Part shown: positions 7,627 through 17,229 of the stretch, piece by piece
Layout of the letters: each line of letters begins with the position of its first letter
Numbering within the stretch: position 1 is the first letter of the stretch
The notes under the pieces: model-generated
Database searches by the model: none
Seen by the model: the letters and a program-made list of their open reading frames with translations, nothing else
What the model was told of the DNA's origin: nothing
NCBI RefSeq assembly: GCF_002368095.1
Contig: NZ_AP018227.1
Span: 7,332,123 to 7,396,122 of the forward strand
Source of the DNA: Calothrix parasitica NIES-267
GTDB lineage: Bacteria > Cyanobacteriota > Cyanobacteriia > Cyanobacteriales > Nostocaceae
Direction: 5' to 3'
Length of the DNA stretch: 64,000 nt
Translations under genes and position numbers: made by a program

Positions 7627-9300
7627 GGGCTTGCTGAAAAAGTAATAAAAAAATGAGATGGTGATTTATTAGTTATTCAAGGAGAAACAAAAAATAAGTT
7701 TTTGTTTACAAGATTGAGATGAAATATAGTTTTTATTAATACTAGACCGTAAAAAAGGTAAATTGCTGAAAAACAGACATAAAAAGGCTTTTAATAAACG
7801 TGAGAGATAAGTGGAAAGATTCATTACTAAAAAAGTGATTGCGATTGCAGTTTTAGAAGTATGAGAAAGTTTAGTCATCACACGATTGAGGCTAAATCTT
7901 CTCTTACCTTGTCCAAATTTTCCCTCAATGGAACTACGAATGTTCTCATCCAGTGCAGCTTGTCTCTTTTTCTCCTTACTAATATTTTTAGGTGGTCTCC
8001 CCAAAGGTGGTCCACTGATTCTAATACCTCTTTCTTTGCACCAAGCTCGATTTTCAAATGTACGATAAATTTTATCTACATGAACAGATTCTGGGTAATA
8101 ACCAGTATAGTTTCTAAAGGATTCGATTTGCATTTTAAAGTCAGATGATTCATTAAAATTGTTCCAACTAATACGGTCTAAAAATACATATCCATCAAAA
8201 TAACTAGCGGATAATTTTGCCCCAAACTCTACTGCTTTACCTGCTTTACCCCTAACTATTGGACGTATATGTGGTTGATTTAAACTAACGATGCGATAAT
8301 CAATACTCTTTTTATTATTTTCGTATAACCACAATTGTTGACGATAAACTTCACTTAGTACTAGCAATATTTTGTATTGTCTATTACTTAATTCAGATAG
8401 ATTTGCTCCCATATATACTAGCTGTTTAATATGAGAGATATTCCTCTTAATATACTGTAGTTGCTGTTTTATTGCTTTCCTTCTTTCATTAAAGAATGGG
8501 CGACGTTTCTTCGCAACTTTTAAATAATTTTTTCGAGCAATTTGACGATAAGTTCTTGGCTTTTTATCTAGTTGATTTTTAACTTGTTCATATAGAAAAT
8601 CTATGATTTTTTCGGTATACTTTCTTGCTTGGTTTAATAGACCCAAGTCAGTGGGATAACTAATATCACTTGGCGCACAGGTTGCATCTAATATTAATTT
8701 ACCCCTATTTTTTGATTCATTTAATTCTTTTTTTTTACTGGTGTCGAAGAACCTTCTAACATCTCCTTCACCATTTTTTGATTAATTCTATTGACTAGTT
8801 CTATGCCTATTCTTTGACGAAAGTGAACTAACATTGAAGCATCAAATGGTGTCTCATTAGTATAAAATGATATCCCTATAAAATATTGTAGATAAGGGTT
8901 CTATGCAGATTTGTTCTACAGTCTCTCTATCACTTATTCCTAGTTTTTCTTTAATTATTAACGCCCCTAATGCCATACGAAAAGATTTGGCAGGTGCGCC
9001 CATTTCTTCTGAAAAAATGGAAGCATATTCCTCTTCAAATTCTGACCAAGGTATTAATGAAGCCATAATCACCCAACGATTATCTTCCGATAACTTCCCT
9101 TCAAAAGGAAGTTCAAAATTTTCTGCCGGGGTTTGAGCTTGCTCCTCTTTACGGTACATTTATACTAAACACGCCAAGCGTGTTACTCACAGCAATGCAA
9201 GGCTTTTAAGTCATTTTAGACCTTTTCCTTGCACCTGAATATATTCCTTGGGGTTGATAATGTATGCTGAATCACCTTTTTCTATTTATTCAGCAAGCCC
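7627..9300. mobile_element. Insertion sequence (IS5/IS1182-like DDE type) with intact ends
   Basis: The element of 1674 bp is bounded by inverted repeats: GGGCTTGCTGAA at 7627 and its reverse complement TTCAGCAAGCCC ending at 9300. Both ends are flanked by TA (ATTA before, TAAT after), consistent with a 2-base target duplication or a palindromic target. It holds one transposase gene on the minus strand, broken by two frameshifts, so the copy cannot move by itself. Confidence 0.85.
7669..9159 (-). pseudogene. Transposase of the IS, broken by two frameshifts
   Basis: The N-terminal piece begins at ATG 9159 (MYRKEEQAQTPAENFELPF) and carries the DUF772-type N-terminal domain of IS5/IS1182-like transposases (KSFRMALGALIIKEKLGIS). 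Near 8895-8905 one extra base shifts the frame just after ETVEQI; the lost frame continues NPYLQYFIG. A second shift is at an A9 homopolymer (about 8731-8739, read on the minus strand) where ten A residues would keep the frame. The C-terminal piece from about 8730 to 7669 contains SYFDGYVFLDR and the IEGKFGQGKRRFSL region of the DDE domain. Reading frames on either side of each break line up with one ancestral protein of roughly 490 residues. Confidence 0.85.
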
Positions 9301-9395
9301 TAATTAAATATAAAGAAATGTTTCAATCCTCTTGAACTTAACGTTACGTCACCCCTTATGTTGATGAATATCTAAGAAAACGAAACGAAGATATC

Positions 9396-10250
9396 ATGTA
9401 CAGCATTGGGGAATATTCCAGAATTGCTCAGGTTTCTAAGCGGTTATTGCGCTACTACGATGAAATTGGTCTGTTTCAACCAATTAAAATCGATTCTCAA
9501 ACCGGACATCGTTACTATAGCGCTAGTCAATTACCCGAACTTAACCGTATTATTGCACTCAAAGATTTGGGGTTATCTTTGGAGCAAATTCGACGATTTA
9601 TTAAAGACGATATTTCCTTAGAAGAAATTCAAGGGATGTTGTTAATAAAAAAAGCCGAGTTAGAACAACAGGTACTCGACGAACTCATACGTATTCGCAC
9701 AATAGAATCACGTTTAAACCAGATAAAAGACCAAGCTAACCACGTGCGTGATGTTGTGATTAAACAAGTTCCGCAGCAAAAAATAATTGGAACACGTAAG
9801 ATTATATCGAATTCTGAAGCTGCGGATAATTTATTTTGGTCTTTGATAAAAGCTTTTCCTGAAGACAATGATACGACCTATGGAGCTATGACAATTGTGC
9901 TTCATGATGATGGAATAAATGGTAAGTGTGCTGATGCTGAAATGGGACGTTTGCTTCATAAATCTTCCCATGATTCCTTTGATATCTACGACGGAATAAC
10001 TCTAGCTCCACGAGAGCTTCCAGCAGAGACAATGGCTACTTTTATTCCTCCTACGGGTTCCTGTGCGAAACTTCTAGGATACAACGCAATCGGGGAATGG
10101 GTGGAAGCCAATCACTATACTTTTGTAGGTTCGGTACGGTTAGTATTTCTAGAATTACCCAAGAAGCGGGATGATAGGGATTTTGTGACGGAAATTCAGT
10201 TCCCGGTTCGCAAGCGTGAGATTAATTTCGATTTGTCATCAATAAACTAG
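9396..10250 (+). CDS. MerR-family regulator with GyrI-like effector domain
   Basis: The 284-residue protein begins with the MerR winged helix-turn-helix (YSIGEYSRIAQVSKRLLRYY, residues 2-21, and GHRYYSASQL), followed by a long helix (about 75-115) for dimerisation and a C-terminal GyrI/BmrR-like domain (about 120-275) that would bind a small hydrophobic or cationic ligand. BmrR-type regulators remodel promoters with long spacers to switch on resistance or transport genes. The methyltransferase 200 bases downstream on the same strand is the nearest possible target, but a repeat-filled spacer separates them. Its start lies 96 bases after the IS, so its upstream region has been rebuilt by that insertion. 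Confidence 0.85.
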   Translation: MYSIGEYSRIAQVSKRLLRYYDEIGLFQPIKIDSQTGHRYYSASQLPELNRIIALKDLGLSLEQIRRFIKDDISLEEIQGMLLIKKAELEQQVLDELIRIRTIESRLNQIKDQANHVRDVVIKQVPQQKIIGTRKIISNSEAADNLFWSLIKAFPEDNDTTYGAMTIVLHDDGINGKCADAEMGRLLHKSSHDSFDIYDGITLAPRELPAETMATFIPPTGSCAKLLGYNAIGEWVEANHYTFVGSVRLVFLELPKKRDDRDFVTEIQFPVRKREINFDLSSIN

Positions 10251-10451
10251 TACCGCTTCGCGTAAGTAAGAAGTAAAAAGTTTGATATCTGGGGCTTTTC
10301 AGCTATTTTGAATGGTTGCCTTATTTAAGCCGTGATGTACTAGTATTAAAGCAAGAAAAATAAGCCGATAAAAATAAATTACTACTCACTATTCACTACT
10401 TACTAAAAATATTTGATTAGAAATATACAACGTAGAACAAAAGGAGATATT

Positions 10452-11099
10452 ATGAATCGTTCAGCTAAATTTTGGGACAAAATTGCAGAAAAGTATTCAA
10501 AAGACCCGATTGCTGATGAAGCAGCTTACCAGAAAAAATTACAGGTCACACAAGAATATTTAAAACCCGATATGGAGGTATTAGAATTTGGTTGTGGTAC
10601 GGGAGGTACTGCGATTATCCACGCTCCCTATGTTAAACATATTCATGCAATAGATTTCTCTTCAAGCATGATTGAAATTGCCCGAAGAAAAGCTGAAATA
10701 GAAAATATCAAAAACATAACTTTTGAACAATCAACTATCGATGATTTAAACCTTTCCGATAGTTCTTTAGATGTTGTATTGGGGATGGGTATTTTGCATT
10801 TACTAGATGATAAAGAGAAGGTAATTCGCAAAGTTTATCAGATGCTCAAACCGGGGGGAATTTTTGTTTCCAGTACGGCATGTCTTGGAGATAGTATGAA
10901 GTGGTTCAAGTTTATTGCACCAATTGCAATTTTCTTCGGCTTGATACCTTTAGTCAAGGTTTTTACTGCAAAACAATTGGAAGATAGTTTGATAAATAAC
11001 GGTTTTATCATCGATTATAAATGGCAACCGAGCAAACTTGTAAAAAAAGGAGCGTTTAAATTAAAAGCGATATTTATTGTGGCGAAGAAACCTGAGTAA
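10452..11099 (+). CDS. Class I SAM-dependent methyltransferase
   Basis: The 215-residue protein has the Rossmann-type SAM-binding motif VLEFGCGTGGTA (about residues 38-49), the acidic motif II (HAIDFSSSMIEIARRKAE) and post-I motif region DVVLGMGILHLLDD, as in UbiE/Methyltransf_11 family enzymes. The ATG at 10452 is chosen over an upstream in-frame start because a good ribosome site, AAGGAGAT, lies at 10441-10448. A hydrophobic stretch (FIAPIAIFFGLIPLVKVF, about 155-172) suggests a membrane-associated or lipid-like substrate. The methyl acceptor is unknown. Confidence 0.8.
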   Translation: MNRSAKFWDKIAEKYSKDPIADEAAYQKKLQVTQEYLKPDMEVLEFGCGTGGTAIIHAPYVKHIHAIDFSSSMIEIARRKAEIENIKNITFEQSTIDDLNLSDSSLDVVLGMGILHLLDDKEKVIRKVYQMLKPGGIFVSSTACLGDSMKWFKFIAPIAIFFGLIPLVKVFTAKQLEDSLINNGFIIDYKWQPSKLVKKGAFKLKAIFIVAKKPE

Positions 11100-11311
11100 A
11101 ACCTTGGAGAGAGGTGAGGATAATTCGTAATTGGTAAGGCAATCTTAATAAGAAAAATGAAAAGAGATTGGGATATACAAAAGCAATACGGTATTTACTT
11201 CAGCTATTTAAATTTCTCTATATCATGTATTTTTACCGTATTTTAAGTTCATATTGTCAGCTTAGATTTAATTAAAATCAATCTACTAGCCCTAGCCTTC
11301 CAAGCCTTGGA

Positions 11312-13000
11312 CTATTGCAATGACAATTCTTCATTATTCATTGTTAATTGATAATTGACTTTCTCCACCTGCTTCGGAGCTTCTATTTCACTAAACAACC
11401 GAACGGCTTTCTCAACATTCAGCTGACTTTCACCTTGATTTGCCATTTTTTTATAAGTCAAACTTAACTGAAAATAAGCTTCAGCCAAATCACATTTAGC
11501 ACCAATTTTATCTAATAATTCAATCGCTTCTAAATGATTATTCAAAGCTGATTTAAAATCTTGCTTTCTTCGGCATATTTCAGCCAAACCATTCAAACTT
11601 TTTGCTTTAATTTGCGTATAGTGGCTTTCTTCCGCAAATTTTAAAGCCATCGAAAACATTTCTTTGGCTTTGCTAAATTCTTTTAAATTAACGTAGGTTT
11701 GACCGAGTATTTGAATAAAATAAGCAAACCTTCCGGTTTTTTCAATATTTGCTGCTGCTGTAATATTTTGATAACACTCATCCGCAAGTAAATAAGCAGA
11801 TGGATATTGTTTCAAATAAGAATTAACTAAAGATAAACATACAGCAGCTTTTTCAGCCCAAGGATGGTGTGCTGTATTTTGAGCGAGATTAATTACCTGT
11901 TGAAATAATTGGGCAGATTCTGATAATTCCCATAAATCAATTTTATAAAGACCGATGCTCAGTAGGGAATCAACTTCGAGCATTCTATAATAATAAAATG
12001 ATTGCTTATTTTCTTCCTGATTAATCAAATTATTAAGTGTTTTTTGCGATAAATAAATTGTTTTCTCTTGATATTCAATCGCAGCCTGTACTTTACCGCT
12101 TATCCAATATAAATCACCTAAAATATTATATAGTTCGCTAATTTGAGTATCATCTTCAATATGATTAATAATATGAATAGTTGCAGCTAAAACTGGTTGG
12201 ATCAAACCCATTCTGTACAAAGTGCTGCCGAGGGTTAAAAATTGCCCCCACTGATTATTTCTAGTTTTTATGATTAACTTTCCTGCTAATTCAAACTGAT
12301 TAATTTCAATATAGTGATAATAAGCTTCCAAAGCTTGTAAAGCATCTTGAAAACTTTCGATTGTTTGTACGCTTTCCGTCCAAAATTCAGCAGCTTTGTG
12401 ATTGGCTATTTCCCAATCATCACTATTACGTAAACGAGAAATTGCTTCGGCTCTAATTACCGGATGCAGCCAATATTCTCCTTTGTTACACTCAATTAAA
12501 GAGCGATTTTTTAACGAAGCAATTATTTGACGATGCTGCTCCGGTTCAACATCCCACAATAAACTCAAAAGCGCTGAAGTTGGAACGGTAGAAACATCTT
12601 GATAGCGATAACATCCCAAACGACACAGCAAACGATATGCTTGAGAATCCAACTTTTGCAAGCGATTTATTTGACTAGCTGCTAAATTCTTTAAATCGGT
12701 AACAGCTAAAGGGTCAGCATGATTTTCTTGCCAATAAGTACTAACATCACCATCAAAATCTTCTATAGTTGAACCGCAAAGAATCCCCATTGCTTTAGCA
12801 TTACCACCATAAGCATGGTGCATTTTTTGTAAAGTTGGTAAATCAATCTTCACTCCACGGTTATTAAAATACTTTTGCCAAGCTAATTCATCTAAACCCG
12901 GAAGTCGATAGTGAGCTACATTCAATTCTGGCTCGCAAAGTCTATCTCTACTAGTAATTAAAGTAGTAGACTGTATTCTTGCATCGGTCAAAATTCGCAA
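11312..13000 (-). pseudogene. 5'-truncated NB-ARC/TPR protein
   Basis: The frame codes for 562 residues from a TTG at 13000, but it opens in the middle of a known fold: TTLITSRDR is the sensor/RNBS-B part of an NB-ARC ATPase, followed by the GLxxL-like LPGLDELAW, a winged-helix region and about eight TPR-like repeats (residues 220-545). The P-loop and Walker B that should precede are absent; an in-frame TAA stands at 13022-13024. Complete relatives are STAND ATPases used in signalling. The break lies within 80 bases of a MITE-like element. It may still be translated as a TPR protein, but it cannot be a working ATPase. The C-terminal end is repeat-like (NYQLTMNNEELSLQ). Confidence 0.7.
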
Positions 13001-13101
13001 TAATTCAATATAGTTGCAATGTTACGTCTCCATCAATGTGAAAACAATATTTTATACTGCTATTCAGCCAAATAATTTCTTAAAAATCATTGTTTAATAA
13101 T

Positions 13102-13226
13102 AGGAATGGCCGTAACTTGACATTTTTATTGTAGGGTGATGTGACACTTCTACTATTTATAAACGTAGTAATAACCTTAATAGTGTCACGCACCAGTCAA
13201 GTATTGTGAGAACTGCGGCCATTCCT
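13102..13226. mobile_element. MITE-like element, copy 1
   Basis: A 125-base element with 11-base terminal inverted repeats AGGAATGGCCG (13102) and CGGCCATTCCT (ending 13226), and an inner inverted pair GTGACACT (13141) / AGTGTCAC (13192-13199). A shorter relative lies at 51645-51736 and shares TTGTAGGGTG, GTGACACTTC, AACGTAGTAATA and TAGTGTCA in order. There is no coding capacity. The rest of the 13001-13419 spacer shows nothing recognisable. Confidence 0.75.
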
Positions 13227-13419
13227 GAATAAATAACTCACAGTTTCTACCAGCGAATCAATAAATACCTCATAACACCTTTGCGCTAGTAAATTAATCT
13301 TCAATTCCTCACAAATAACATCATCATACTTTTTACCCGACTTTACCCGACTGACAAACCCGTAATACCAGATTTAAACTGGTAATCACAAAGCAAAAAT
13401 AAATACCTCAATTAAATAA

Positions 13420-14403
13420 ATGATAGAAATATTTAGTAAAACCGAACCCGATTGGGTGAGTAAAACAAATTCAGATAAAAATTATTTCCAAATTCAACAA
13501 CGTATCAATTTTTTAATCAAACATTACCTTGCAAAGAAAGAGTTAGATGAACGCTTAACAGAATTACCATCGCAATTTAATAAACCACAAACTCGTCCTT
13601 GGAAACCCATCGATTGGCAAAGTGTTCATCGCGAACAAATAATTGGTATTGATACAGAGGTGTTTTTATCAGTTTTAGTGGGTGCGATGGATACTGAAGC
13701 GCCTATCCGAGGATATACTCAAACGAGTCGGCAGTATTTAGAAAAATTACATCCAAATATGGCTCAGTATGTAGGAGGAACGATTGATGAAAACGGAAAG
13801 CTAATAGAACCGGGTTTGTGGGAGAAAGAAGAGCGTCAGCATACTCCCGCATTAATCAAGGTTTACCAGCAGTTGACAGGTGACAAGATTACTCCAAAAC
13901 TCCGCACCGTTAGAGGTTATTTACCGACTGATAATCCCTACGAAGACTTGTATCGTCATGGTTTGCATCGAATAGCAACTGAATTCGGAGCGACTTGTCT
14001 TTATATATGGCTGATGGCTCATACAACCGGGTCACTTCAAGACATTTTAGAGCAATTAGCGATTGACGAAATCAACCACATGACAAAATTCTGGGGGTTT
14101 GGTGTTTGGATTTATCCCGATACTTCTGCAATCAAAATAACCAAAACTTTGGTAAAAACTCGTCATCAGAACTACAAACGCAATAGTCTCGTAAGAACTT
14201 TAAAACGAATGATGCAAACCCTTAAATGGGATTCTTGGTGCTTTAGTAACAAAATTAGCTTGTTATTCACCTTCAGTTCTGCAATACATCAATTATGGGT
14301 TTGGAATAATACCCTGACACCAACATATTTAAATGAACTATTTGGAGACACAGGAATTCAAAATTCAAAATTTCCCACAATTGAGCCATTACTTACTGTA
14401 TAA
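13420..14403 (+). CDS. Ferritin-like diiron protein (acyl-ACP desaturase-like)
   Basis: The 327-residue protein carries the ligand pattern of a four-helix diiron oxidase: Glu in DTEAPIRGY (about 92), EERQH (about 136-140), Glu in ATEFGA (about 188) and DEINH (about 217-221). The two ExxH pairs with two lone Glu residues match soluble acyl-ACP desaturase/ferritin-like enzymes. It would use O2 and electrons to oxidise an acyl or terpenoid substrate. It is 37 bases upstream of an isoprenyl transferase gene on the same strand, so the two are probably co-transcribed. No membrane helix precludes a soluble enzyme. The substrate is not known. Confidence 0.7.
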   Translation: MIEIFSKTEPDWVSKTNSDKNYFQIQQRINFLIKHYLAKKELDERLTELPSQFNKPQTRPWKPIDWQSVHREQIIGIDTEVFLSVLVGAMDTEAPIRGYTQTSRQYLEKLHPNMAQYVGGTIDENGKLIEPGLWEKEERQHTPALIKVYQQLTGDKITPKLRTVRGYLPTDNPYEDLYRHGLHRIATEFGATCLYIWLMAHTTGSLQDILEQLAIDEINHMTKFWGFGVWIYPDTSAIKITKTLVKTRHQNYKRNSLVRTLKRMMQTLKWDSWCFSNKISLLFTFSSAIHQLWVWNNTLTPTYLNELFGDTGIQNSKFPTIEPLLTV

Positions 14404-14440
14404 AATCTAAATTCTTCTAAATTCTAAAACTTACAATCCT

Positions 14441-15190
14441 ATGAATTCAAACTTACCCGCAGATTTAAACTCACAAAATTTACCTACCCACGTAGCTGTA
14501 ATCATGGATGGTAATGGTAGATGGGCTACTCAGCAAAAATTACCCCGTATCGCGGGACACCGACAAGGAGCAAAGACACTTAAAGAACTATTGCGATGCT
14601 GCAAAGATTGGGGAATTAAAATATTAACCGCTTATGCTTTTTCTACTGAAAATTGGCGACGACCGACTGAAGAAGTTGATTTCTTGATGCTTTTGTTTGA
14701 AAAAATGCTGCGTCGGGAATTAGGAGAAATGCATCGGGAAGGAGTAAGAATTAATTTTGTTGGTGATTTATCTGAGTTACCAAAATCATTGCAAAACGAA
14801 ATGCAGCGTTCGATGTTAGAGACATCTAATAATAATGATGTTCAATTCAATGTTGCAGTTAATTATGGTAGTCGTAAAGAAATTATTAGTGCTTGTCGTC
14901 AAGTAGCAGAATTAGTTGAAAAAGGAGAAATTAAACCAGAAGATATAGATGAAGATTTAATTACAAACAATTTATATACGACAAATATTCCCGCACCCGA
15001 TTTACTTATTCGTACCAGCGGAGAGAAGCGATTAAGCAACTTTCTTTTATGGCAAATCGCTTATTCCGAAATGTATTTTACAGATATTTTATGGCCAGAT
15101 TTTGATAGAGAGGCATTTAAAGAGGCAATTTTAAGTTACCAAAATAGAGAACGGCGTTTTGGCAAAGTTAAAGCGGTATTATCAGCCTAA
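14441..15190 (+). CDS. uppS: Isoprenyl transferase (cis-prenyltransferase, UppS family)
   Basis: The 249-residue protein is a cis-prenyltransferase that extends farnesyl diphosphate with isopentenyl diphosphate to make undecaprenyl-type diphosphate, the lipid carrier for peptidoglycan. The hallmark motifs are present: [13 protein letters not shown] (Asp for Mg, residues 17-29), [18 protein letters not shown], and [20 protein letters not shown] with the conserved Arg-Ser region and Glu. Length is normal. It follows the diiron gene by 37 bases and ends before a hairpin terminator. Whether it is the housekeeping enzyme or a second copy with a special product cannot be told from this window. Confidence 0.93.
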   Translation: MNSNLPADLNSQNLPTHVAVIMDGNGRWATQQKLPRIAGHRQGAKTLKELLRCCKDWGIKILTAYAFSTENWRRPTEEVDFLMLLFEKMLRRELGEMHREGVRINFVGDLSELPKSLQNEMQRSMLETSNNNDVQFNVAVNYGSRKEIISACRQVAELVEKGEIKPEDIDEDLITNNLYTTNIPAPDLLIRTSGEKRLSNFLLWQIAYSEMYFTDILWPDFDREAFKEAILSYQNRERRFGKVKAVLSA

Positions 15191-15221
15191 AATTTGATAA
15201 CTATAAAAACAAATAATGAAT

Positions 15222-15250
15222 AAACCCGGTTTTGTGAAAAAATCGGGTTT
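15222..15250 (+). terminator. Hairpin after uppS
   Basis: AAACCCG at 15222 pairs with CGGGTTT ending at 15250, followed by CTTAATG. It probably ends the diiron-uppS transcript and separates it from the downstream flavoprotein gene. Confidence 0.65.
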
Positions 15251-15374
15251 CTTAATGTATGGTGTGTTGTTGCAAAAAGTGCAGCGCACTATTTTTTTAT
15301 ATGAAGAATTGAATATTATTTTGGAGAGGGAAGCCGGAGGCAGGATATATAGCAGTTCTCAGTTGAATAGAATA

Positions 15375-15417
15375 CACCCCTCTCCAAGTCAGCGGAGAGG
15401 GGCTGGGGGTGAGGTCT
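15375..15417. repeat. Fold-back interspersed repeat (CCCCTCTCC...GGAGAGGGG)
   Basis: CCCCTCTCC and GGAGAGGGG pair around a short loop, followed by CTGGGGGTGAGGT. The same GAGAGGGG..GGGGGTGAGGT end occurs at 26161-26183, so this is a dispersed family. It occupies the 15191-15503 spacer, which otherwise holds only the uppS terminator and AT-rich sequence. Confidence 0.75.
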
Positions 15418-15503
15418 ATCAAGGTGTATTTCACCCAACCGAAAAACGCTATAGTAAAATAAAAAATAATAATCATAAAAATAATAATCAAATTTATAAA
15501 ATT

Positions 15504-16970
15504 ATGAAAGAAAATGATTATCATCAACAAATACTCATTATTGGAGGTGGTCCAGCAGGTTTTGCCACTGCATTAATTCTCGCAAAACGTGGCTGGAAAA
15601 ATATCACTGTTTTAGAAAAACGTCCTAGCGCAGATTTTTACGAACCTGACAAAGCATTCAATTATTTAATAGATGGTCGCGGTCAAAAATTTACAGATTA
15701 TCTCAATCTTACCGAAAATTTATCTCAAAATGGAGTAGCAAGCACCGATTTTGAATTAACTAAAATTACACCAGATGGAAACCGTAAAACAGTAAAACTA
15801 CCAATTGTAGACCCAAATAGAAAACCTGCTTATTGGATAACCCGTAAAACATTTGTTAATTTACTTTATCAAGAAATAGAAAATAATTGGCAGGATTCAA
15901 TTCATATAATTTTTAATGCTAAATGTGCTGAAGTTAATAAAATCAATCACACAAATACAGATGATAATAATAAATCTGATAAATTAGAAGTCATCGCTGA
16001 AATAGAAAACGGTGAAACTCTCAAATTTCAGCCTTTTCTGTTAGTTGGATGCGATGGTATTAACTCTATTGTCCGCAATACTCTTAAACAATGGGATAAA
16101 TCATCATCAAGTAAATTTGAAATGAAATATTCCCCTTCACCAAGCGCAGGATTAAAATATAAAATATTAACTTTACCCTCAAGGTTTCCTTTAAATGAAA
16201 GCGGTGAAGAACTCAGCACTAGCGAAATGGCATATGCTGTCCGTAGTAAGTTAAAAGATAGTAAAAATTCAATATCTCTGGGATTATTACCTGTCAAAAA
16301 TCCAGATGAAGTTCGTAGTGCTAATATTATCGCCAAACCCAATCATAATATTTGGGAATTGAAAAATGGTGAGGAAATGCATGATTTTTTAACTAAATCC
16401 TTTCCACAATTACCCATAGATAAAATAGTTTCTGCTCAAGAAGCTCAAAGATTTTCTGTAAGTGAAGGTGGGGAATTCCCTATCCCTCAACACTGCAATG
16501 GATTCTACTCAAAATTCAACGACCAAACATTTATAGTTCTTTTAGGAGACGCAATTCACAGCTTTCCACCAGATTTAGGACAAGGTGTAAACTCAGCACT
16601 CGAAGACGTATATACTCTTAACGAAGCTTTGGATAAAAGCAAAAATAATCTTTCTGAAGCTTTACCCTTGTATGAATCATCACGAATAGCGGATACAAAA
16701 GCTTTAATACGATTGATGCAAATAGGTTATCCTTGGCAGTATAATCAAGCTCCAATTCGTAAAAAGTTGTGGAGTATTAATTTTTTACTCCGACTTTCAT
16801 TAAGTAAAATATTACCATTTTTATTCAGCCCACCAGCTTTCTTTCTAGTTCAAAATCATCAGCTTTCTTACAATGAGATATTAATGAAAGCCGAACGGAC
16901 AACTCGGATATTTTATCTAATTTTAGTGATTATTTTATTGGCATTGGGATTTAGTCAATTGAGCTATTAG
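15504..16970 (+). CDS. FAD-dependent monooxygenase, kynurenine 3-monooxygenase-like
   Basis: The 488-residue flavoprotein has the N-terminal dinucleotide-binding motif ILIIGGGPAGFATALILAKR (residues 9-28), the central VGCDGINSIVR motif and the second FAD motif GDAIHSFPPDLGQGVNSALED, as in group A aromatic hydroxylases; the PDLGQGVN part is typical of kynurenine 3-monooxygenase-like proteins. A C-terminal membrane helix (FYLILVIILLALGFSQL) also matches that group. ATG 15504 is used because the FAD fold begins directly after it; the longer frame runs back through repeat DNA. The stop codon TAG coincides with the first bases of a fold-back element. The substrate may be aromatic or isoprenoid. 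Confidence 0.8.
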   Translation: MKENDYHQQILIIGGGPAGFATALILAKRGWKNITVLEKRPSADFYEPDKAFNYLIDGRGQKFTDYLNLTENLSQNGVASTDFELTKITPDGNRKTVKLPIVDPNRKPAYWITRKTFVNLLYQEIENNWQDSIHIIFNAKCAEVNKINHTNTDDNNKSDKLEVIAEIENGETLKFQPFLLVGCDGINSIVRNTLKQWDKSSSSKFEMKYSPSPSAGLKYKILTLPSRFPLNESGEELSTSEMAYAVRSKLKDSKNSISLGLLPVKNPDEVRSANIIAKPNHNIWELKNGEEMHDFLTKSFPQLPIDKIVSAQEAQRFSVSEGGEFPIPQHCNGFYSKFNDQTFIVLLGDAIHSFPPDLGQGVNSALEDVYTLNEALDKSKNNLSEALPLYESSRIADTKALIRLMQIGYPWQYNQAPIRKKLWSINFLLRLSLSKILPFLFSPPAFFLVQNHQLSYNEILMKAERTTRIFYLILVIILLALGFSQLSY

Positions 16971-17180
16971 GTTGGGTTAGATACGTTAGCGTTAGCGTGT
17001 CCGGAGGACATAAATAGCTTACTTATGACGATAATATTAATTAATCGTGTCGTAACCCAACATCAATATATTTATAATTAAAAAAAATGCAGCATTTCTT
17101 ATAAATTACAATGTTGGGTTACGGCAGAATTAAATTTTATAGATTGATTTTCATATTTATTATCTGCATAACCCAACCTA
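16968..17180. repeat. Nested inverted-repeat element between convergent genes
   Basis: Outer arms TAGGTTGGGTTA (16968-16979) and TAACCCAACCTA (17169-17180) are perfect inverted repeats. Inner arms CGTAACCCAACA (17051-17062) and TGTTGGGTTACG (17112-17123) are too. The left arm supplies the stop codon of the upstream flavoprotein gene. The element could fold into a large cruciform and may end transcription from both sides. Confidence 0.75.
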
Positions 17181-17229
17181 CCTTATCTACAATCAATTAC
17201 CAATTACCAAATACCAAATACCAATTCAC

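Noticed and set aside
15216-15503. 96-residue N-terminal extension of the FAD monooxygenase
   Set aside because: It covers the uppS terminator and a fold-back repeat; the FAD-binding fold starts right after ATG 15504.
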